Below, one piece after another: positions 60,192-64,000 of a stretch of 64,000 nt of DNA (its first letter is position 1; the number at the start of each line of letters is the position of its first letter). A program made the position numbers and the translations under genes. Source of the DNA: Streptomyces sp. NBC_01244. GTDB taxonomy: Bacteria > Actinomycetota > Actinomycetes > Streptomycetales > Streptomycetaceae. The DNA is taken from the NCBI RefSeq assembly GCF_035987325.1, contig NZ_CP108488.1, positions 8,804,001 to 8,868,000 on the forward strand, in the 5' to 3' direction. Below the pieces are notes generated by a model. It saw only the letters and a program-made list of their open reading frames with translations, ran no database searches and was not told the DNA's origin.

Positions 60192-61355
60192 GTGTCCCAC
60201 CTGCCCCCCACGCGCCGGACCGCCCTCCGTACCTTCGCCGGGCTCGGTGCCCTCGCCTTCGGGGCCGCCGCCTGTGGTCCCTCGCAGAGCGCCCCGCGCT
60301 CCAACGCCCCCGAGGGCTCCACCCAGCCGTCCCCCGCCGGCTCCGAGCGACGGCTCGGCGCCGAATGGGAGAGCCACACCCGCACCTTCATGGCCTGGCC
60401 CGCCCTGGACGCGGTCTGGATGGAAGACCTGCGCTACGTCCGCGAGGACATCGCGCGGATCGCCCGGGCCGTCGGCGGGTACGAGGAGGTCGTCATGATG
60501 GCCCGGCCCGAGCAGGCGGCCGCCGCGCAGCGGGCCTGCGGCTCCGAGGTCGAGGTGATCCCGCTGGCCGTGGACGACCTGTGGGCCCGCGACACCGTCC
60601 CCGTCTTCGTCGAGGAGGAGGGCAAGGTCATCGGTGTCGACTTCAACTTCAACGGCTGGGGCAACAAGCAGGAGCACAAGAATGACGGCCAGGTCGGGCG
60701 CCTTCTGCTGCAGAAGTACGGGATCCCGCGGGTCAAGGCTCCGCTGGTGGCCGAGGGCGGCTCCTTCGAGGCCGACGGCGAGGGCACCCTGCTGATCACC
60801 GAGAGCTCGATCGTCAACGACAACCGCAACCGCGGCAAGAGCCGGGACACCATCGAGGCCGAGCTCAAGCAGACCCTGGGCGTCGAGACGGTGGTCTGGC
60901 TGGCCGGCGTACGCGGCGAGGACATCACCGACGCCCACGTGGACAGTCTCGTCCGGTTCGCCGCGCCCGGTGTCGTCCTGCTGGACCGCGCCCACCCGAA
61001 CACCCCGAAGGATTCCTGGTCCCGCTCCGCCGACCAGGCGAAGTCGGTCCTCTCGAAGGCGACGGACGCCCGCGGCCGGAAGTTCGAGATCATCGACCTG
61101 CCGCAGCCCGACCTGGACAAGATCACGGGCGAGGGCGACGACTTCGTGTCGACCTACGCCAACTTCTACATCGCCAACGACTCCGTCTTCATGCCGAAGT
61201 TCGGGGACCGCCAGGCCGACGACCGGGCCCGCGGCATCCTGCAGGAGCACTTCCCCAAGCGGGACATCGTCCCCGTCGCGATCGACACGATCGCCTCGGG
61301 CGGCGGCGGCATCCACTGCTCGACCCACGACCAGCCCGGCAAGCCCGCCGCGTGA
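60192..61355 (+). CDS. Exported agmatine deiminase/PAD-family protein
   Basis: A 387-residue protein. The N-terminus has a Tat-like lipoprotein signal (TRRTALRTFAGLGALAFGAAACG). The guanidino-group-modifying fold shows all catalytic positions of agmatine deiminase: Asp in VDDLWARDTVPVFV, Glu in EGGSFEADGEGTLLITESSIVNDNRNRG, His in DAHVDSLVRF and the nucleophile Cys in GGGGIHCSTHDQP. The reaction would convert agmatine or a similar guanidine to N-carbamoylputrescine and ammonia. The usual enzyme is cytoplasmic, so this copy acts outside. GTG 60192 has GGAG upstream. It overlaps the DUF4436 gene (GTGA). Confidence 0.88.
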   Translation: MSHLPPTRRTALRTFAGLGALAFGAAACGPSQSAPRSNAPEGSTQPSPAGSERRLGAEWESHTRTFMAWPALDAVWMEDLRYVREDIARIARAVGGYEEVVMMARPEQAAAAQRACGSEVEVIPLAVDDLWARDTVPVFVEEEGKVIGVDFNFNGWGNKQEHKNDGQVGRLLLQKYGIPRVKAPLVAEGGSFEADGEGTLLITESSIVNDNRNRGKSRDTIEAELKQTLGVETVVWLAGVRGEDITDAHVDSLVRFAAPGVVLLDRAHPNTPKDSWSRSADQAKSVLSKATDARGRKFEIIDLPQPDLDKITGEGDDFVSTYANFYIANDSVFMPKFGDRQADDRARGILQEHFPKRDIVPVAIDTIASGGGGIHCSTHDQPGKPAA

Positions 61356-62251
61356 GCGCAGTGCGGCGCCGCCCGTCCGGGCGGCGCATCCCCCTGCTGC
61401 CGGGGCTGCTCCTGCTCGCGATCGTGGCGGCGGTCGGCGTGGGGGCCTGGCTGCAGTTCGGCGAACGCCAGGCCCAGGACACCGTCCACACCGCGGGCCG
61501 GGCCGACGCCGACCGGGTGGACATCGAGGCGACCATCCAGCGCGTCGACGCCGCCGGGCGCGAGCTGGTGCTGCGGGTCCTGGTCACGCCCAGAGGAGCG
61601 CTTGCCGAGGCCGGCGGGATCGCACCCGCCGACGACCTCACCCTCCAGACCTCGACGGCCACCCGCGGCGACCTGACCTTCAAGGCCCACCAGCGGATCT
61701 CCAGCCTGGACGTGCCGGTGGCCCTGACGGGCGGCTCCATCACGGACTACCCGTTCGACGGCTACGGGGCGGACGTGGAGTTCGCGGCGGTACTGGGCCA
61801 GGAGAAGGTTCCGGTGCGGGTCCTGTTCTCCAACAACGACGTGCTCTTCTCGTCCACGGTGGAGGCCTCGACGGCGAACGACGGCGCGGCCGTCCTCGAC
61901 ATCGGGCTGGCCCGTTCCAACAGCGTGCTCGTGTTCGCGGTGTTCATGATGATCGCGATGTGGGCGCTCGCCGTGTCGGTCCTGATCGGCGGGTGGTTCC
62001 TCGTCACCCGCCGCAAGGGGCTCATCTGGCCCGCCCTCGGCTGGATGGCCGCCACCCTGTTCGCCCTGGCGGCCTTCCGCAACACCGCCCCGGGCACACC
62101 GCCGATCGGCTGCCTCCTCGACTACCTCGCCTTCCTCTGGGCGGAGATCCTCATCGCGTTCTGCCTGATCACCGTCGTCGTCATGGGGATCAGGGCCGAG
62201 TCCCGCGCGGAGCCTGCGGCGGACGGGGCCGTGGGGGCGGTCGGGGACTGA
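61352..62251 (+). CDS. DUF4436 membrane protein
   Basis: A 299-residue protein with an N-terminal helix (IPLLPGLLLLAIVAAVGVGAWL), an extracellular beta-rich domain with DUF4436 features (VDIEATIQRVDAAGRELVLRVLVTPRG, YPFDGYGADVEFAAVL), and three C-terminal helices (VFAVFMMIAMWALAVSVLIGGWFLV, ALGWMAATLFALAAF, LDYLAFLWAEILIAFCLITVVVM). Function unknown. It is co-translated with the exported deiminase. Confidence 0.85.
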   Translation: MSAVRRRPSGRRIPLLPGLLLLAIVAAVGVGAWLQFGERQAQDTVHTAGRADADRVDIEATIQRVDAAGRELVLRVLVTPRGALAEAGGIAPADDLTLQTSTATRGDLTFKAHQRISSLDVPVALTGGSITDYPFDGYGADVEFAAVLGQEKVPVRVLFSNNDVLFSSTVEASTANDGAAVLDIGLARSNSVLVFAVFMMIAMWALAVSVLIGGWFLVTRRKGLIWPALGWMAATLFALAAFRNTAPGTPPIGCLLDYLAFLWAEILIAFCLITVVVMGIRAESRAEPAADGAVGAVGD

Positions 62252-62415
62252 GGCGCGGTACGGGCGCCGACGGCCCGTGCGGGCCGCGGCCCCGTGCCAC
62301 CCCCGCACCCCCGCCGGCGGTACCGGACGGGGTGCGGGGGCATTCGGGTGGCCCGCCGCGGCCCGACCGCGTGACGCGCGGGGCGGCTACGGAGGGCGCC
62401 GTACCGTGGCTGACC

Positions 62416-63201
62416 ATGACGCTCCAGAGCGACCGGGCCGGACAGGCCGACGAGACCGGGCCTGCCGGGCGGCGCGGGCAGCGCGAGCCGGTCACGCAGC
62501 ACGCCCCGGTCGGGGGCGTCGCCCGGATCGCGGCGCTCGTGCGGGACGCGGACCCGGGGGCCGGCTGGGCCGTCGGTGGCGCGGACGGTCCGGACGCGGT
62601 GGTGGAGGCCGTGGACCCGGCCACCGCCCCCGATGTCGGCGGGCTGGTGGGCGTGCTGGCCGTCTGGCCCGTGATCGGGGTGCTCGTGGACGCGGGGGAG
62701 CTGGCCCTGCACACCCCGCTCACCGCCTACGGGGCGGGCGACGGCCTCCCCGCCGGAACCACCGCGCACCATCTGCTCACCCACGGTTCCGGGGTGTCGC
62801 CCGCCCTCTTCGGGCTCGCCGAGCGGCTGTGCGGCAGGCCCCTCGCCGGGTTCGCCGCCGACCGGATCTGGGGGCCGCTCGGCATGACCCGGACCGGCTT
62901 CACCGCCGACGGGACCCTGTGTGCGCCCGCCGCCGACCTCGGCCGGTTCCTGAGCCACCTCCTCGCCCCGGCGGGCGGCCCCGTCAGCCCGGCCTGGACG
63001 GCGCAGTCGCTCCGCATCCGCACCGGCGAACTGCTCCCCGCCCGCGGCCTCCTCTGGCACCCCGCCGCGCACGGATCCTGGTCCCACGGCGAAGGCCCGG
63101 TGCTGTGGATCTCCCCGCGCGGACAGCGCTGGGCCGCCCTCCTCCCCACCATCCCGTCGGCCCCGCTCCGGACGGCCTTCCGCGAGGCGGCCTTCACCTG
63201 A
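62416..63201 (+). CDS. Beta-lactamase-like protein lacking catalytic motifs
   Basis: A 261-residue protein that follows class C beta-lactamase/serine-hydrolase sequence (VWPVIGVLVDAGELALHTPL, HHLLTHGSGVSPALFGLAERLCG, RIWGPLGMTRTGFTADG) but is shorter than the family (usually 350-400). Where the SxxK motif should be, it has GLVG (76-79); the YxN segment is deleted and the H/KTG motif is replaced by SHGEGP. It is therefore probably catalytically dead. Start ATG 62416. It could be a decaying gene or a binding-only protein. Confidence 0.72.
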   Translation: MTLQSDRAGQADETGPAGRRGQREPVTQHAPVGGVARIAALVRDADPGAGWAVGGADGPDAVVEAVDPATAPDVGGLVGVLAVWPVIGVLVDAGELALHTPLTAYGAGDGLPAGTTAHHLLTHGSGVSPALFGLAERLCGRPLAGFAADRIWGPLGMTRTGFTADGTLCAPAADLGRFLSHLLAPAGGPVSPAWTAQSLRIRTGELLPARGLLWHPAAHGSWSHGEGPVLWISPRGQRWAALLPTIPSAPLRTAFREAAFT

Positions 63202-63271
63202 ACCCGGTTGCACCGCACCGTGGCCGTATCTTCGGAGTCCGAGGACGAAGACCCGGCAGAAGGACCGCGAC

Positions 63272-63715
63272 GTGCCCGGTCCGCAGCGTCCCCGGGACGA
63301 GATCACCCCCGGCCTGTGAATGGGCGGCCACTACTGGACCGACCCGGCCGGAGAGCTGCGGCCGGTCGTCGTCGGAGCCGAGGTCGACCTCGTCATCAGC
63401 CTCTTCACCCGCCCGGGCCACGGCCCCGACCCGCGTGTGGAACACCTGGTCGGCGAGCTGCCCGATGCCCCGCTCACGGGCGCGCAGCTGCGTACCGCCC
63501 TCGGCCTCGCCGGAGCCGCCCGCACGGCTCTCGACTCCGGACGGCGGATCCTGGTGCGCTGCCATTGCGGGTACAACCGTTCCGGCCTGGTCGTCGCCCA
63601 GTGCCTCGTCGACGGAGGCCTCGCGCCGTCCGCCGCCATCGGCCTGGTCCGCCCGTGGCCCCCGTACCCCCCTCGTGGTCCTCGGGGCGCGGACCGGGGG
63701 CGGTCGACGTACGGT
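63272..63715 (+). pseudogene. Tyrosine-phosphatase-like gene with in-frame stop
   Basis: From GTG 63272 (AAGGA six bases upstream), the first 15 codons read PGPQRPRDEITPGL, then TGA (63317-63319), then MGGHYWTDPAGELRPVV. Relatives have TrpMet at this point, so TGG has become TGA. After it, LVVISLFTRPGHGP and LVRCHCGYNRSGLVVAQ give the phosphatase loop Cx5R. The 3' end no longer matches the family and drifts into Pro/Arg-rich sequence. ATG 63320 directly after the stop could restart translation. The 3' limit is approximate. Confidence 0.65.
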
Positions 63716-63764
63716 GAGCGCGAGATCACCGACCGTCGAGTCCAGGCTGCGCGGAGGTACACGG

Positions 63765-63836
63765 ATGCGTACGGCCCACGAGACCGCCCGCGGTGCGCGC
63801 ACGCCACCGGCCCCGGCCGCGGAGGCCCCCGTATGA
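63765..63836 (+). CDS. Short leader-like ORF of 23 codons
   Basis: ATG 63765 is preceded by GGAGG seven bases upstream. It encodes MRTAHETARGARTPPAPAAE and three further residues (APV). Its stop overlaps the next ATG (ATGA at 63833-63836), as in translationally coupled pairs. No family match. It could be a leader peptide or the small first gene of an operon. Confidence 0.4.
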   Translation: MRTAHETARGARTPPAPAAEAPV

Positions 63837-64000
63837 CGGCCCGGGCGGGGCGCGGCGAGAGCGCCCGGTTCGCCGGCGCGCATGCGCTGCCGGCCCTTGT
63901 ACGGGGCTTCGTGGGTGTCCGGCCCCGTGCGGTGCCCGGGCACGCGGGGCCCGGCCGGCCGCGCTGGTCCGCCGCCACCCTGCGGGCCCTGCGCGAGCGG
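63833..64000 (+). CDS. Unrecognised protein, 5' part only
   Basis: This is open from ATG 63833 to the window end (MTARAGRGESARFAGAHALP ... VRGFVGVRPRAVPGHAGPG). It is coupled to the short ORF before it. Codon use is Streptomyces-like, but 56 residues are too few for a family. The reading frame could also be chance in this GC-rich sequence. Confidence 0.35.
   Translation, partial: MTARAGRGESARFAGAHALPALVRGFVGVRPRAVPGHAGPGRPRWSAATLRALRER

Overview
This is a 64 kb stretch of Streptomyces-type chromosome. The bases are very GC-rich and codon third positions are almost all G or C. Gene families and regulatory sites are typical of streptomycetes: a DasR-like dre box before a chitinase, DUF6629 and a DUF6126-like small protein, an ECF sigma factor with an extracellular extension, many Tat or lipoprotein signals, and ATGA/GTGA-coupled operons. 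I see no rRNA, CRISPR array, prophage or recognisable PKS/NRPS cluster. The window is accessory metabolism, secreted enzymes and regulators, with one tRNA, one insertion sequence and one MITE.

Layout: 0-6 kb carries a membrane-tethered sigma factor fused to a CAP domain (cut by the window edge), an HTH/DUF4180 pair, an LD-carboxypeptidase and a P-loop/TPR protein. 6-8.7 kb is a 2-keto-3-deoxygluconate module (IclR regulator, KDPG aldolase, KDG kinase). 8.7-17.1 kb is an aldo/keto reductase, two tandem serpins, a GH18 chitinase and a secreted subtilase. 17.5-19.8 kb has tRNA-Trp, a GNAT, a second aldo/keto reductase and a lipoprotein. 19.8-21.4 kb is an intact IS701-type element abutting a palindromic MITE. 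21.4-25.5 kb is an XRE regulator and a cobalamin-riboswitch-controlled ABC importer. 25.5-36.6 kb is a carbohydrate locus: a PL8 polysaccharide lyase, a dimethylformamidase-like protein, two TIM-barrel isomerases, DUF993, a Gfo/Idh dehydrogenase, a LacI regulator with twin palindromic operators, and a hydroxyacid dehydrogenase.

36.9-47.8 kb holds a lone MerB-type organomercurial lyase, an aldo/keto reductase, a secreted beta-carbonic anhydrase, an unusual hydrolase-ABC ATPase fusion with its permease, an ATP-dependent DNA ligase, a cupin-type XRE regulator with a tiny membrane protein, and a reductase/carboxymuconolactone-decarboxylase pair. 47.8-58.1 kb has a Tat-exported cholesterol oxidase with a KstR-like operator, DUF6629, a secreted beta-helix glycanase, a DHA2 MFS exporter and a large bacillopeptidase-F-like subtilase. 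58.1-64 kb is partly decayed: a Ser/Thr kinase whose extracellular half is shifted out of frame, a secreted agmatine-deiminase homologue with DUF4436, a beta-lactamase-like protein lacking its catalytic motifs, and a phosphatase gene interrupted by a stop codon.

How the parts may work together: the PL8 lyase releases unsaturated uronates, whose usual catabolic end is KDG, and the KDG kinase/KDPG aldolase pair lies 20 kb away. Chitinase, subtilases, glycanase and cholesterol oxidase form a secreted saprophytic set. The strongest unusual observations are a textbook -1 ribosomal frameshift signal in the IS701 transposase, the sigma-zinc finger-CAP fusion, the exported hydrolase-ABC fusion, and the serpin pair with an atypical hinge.
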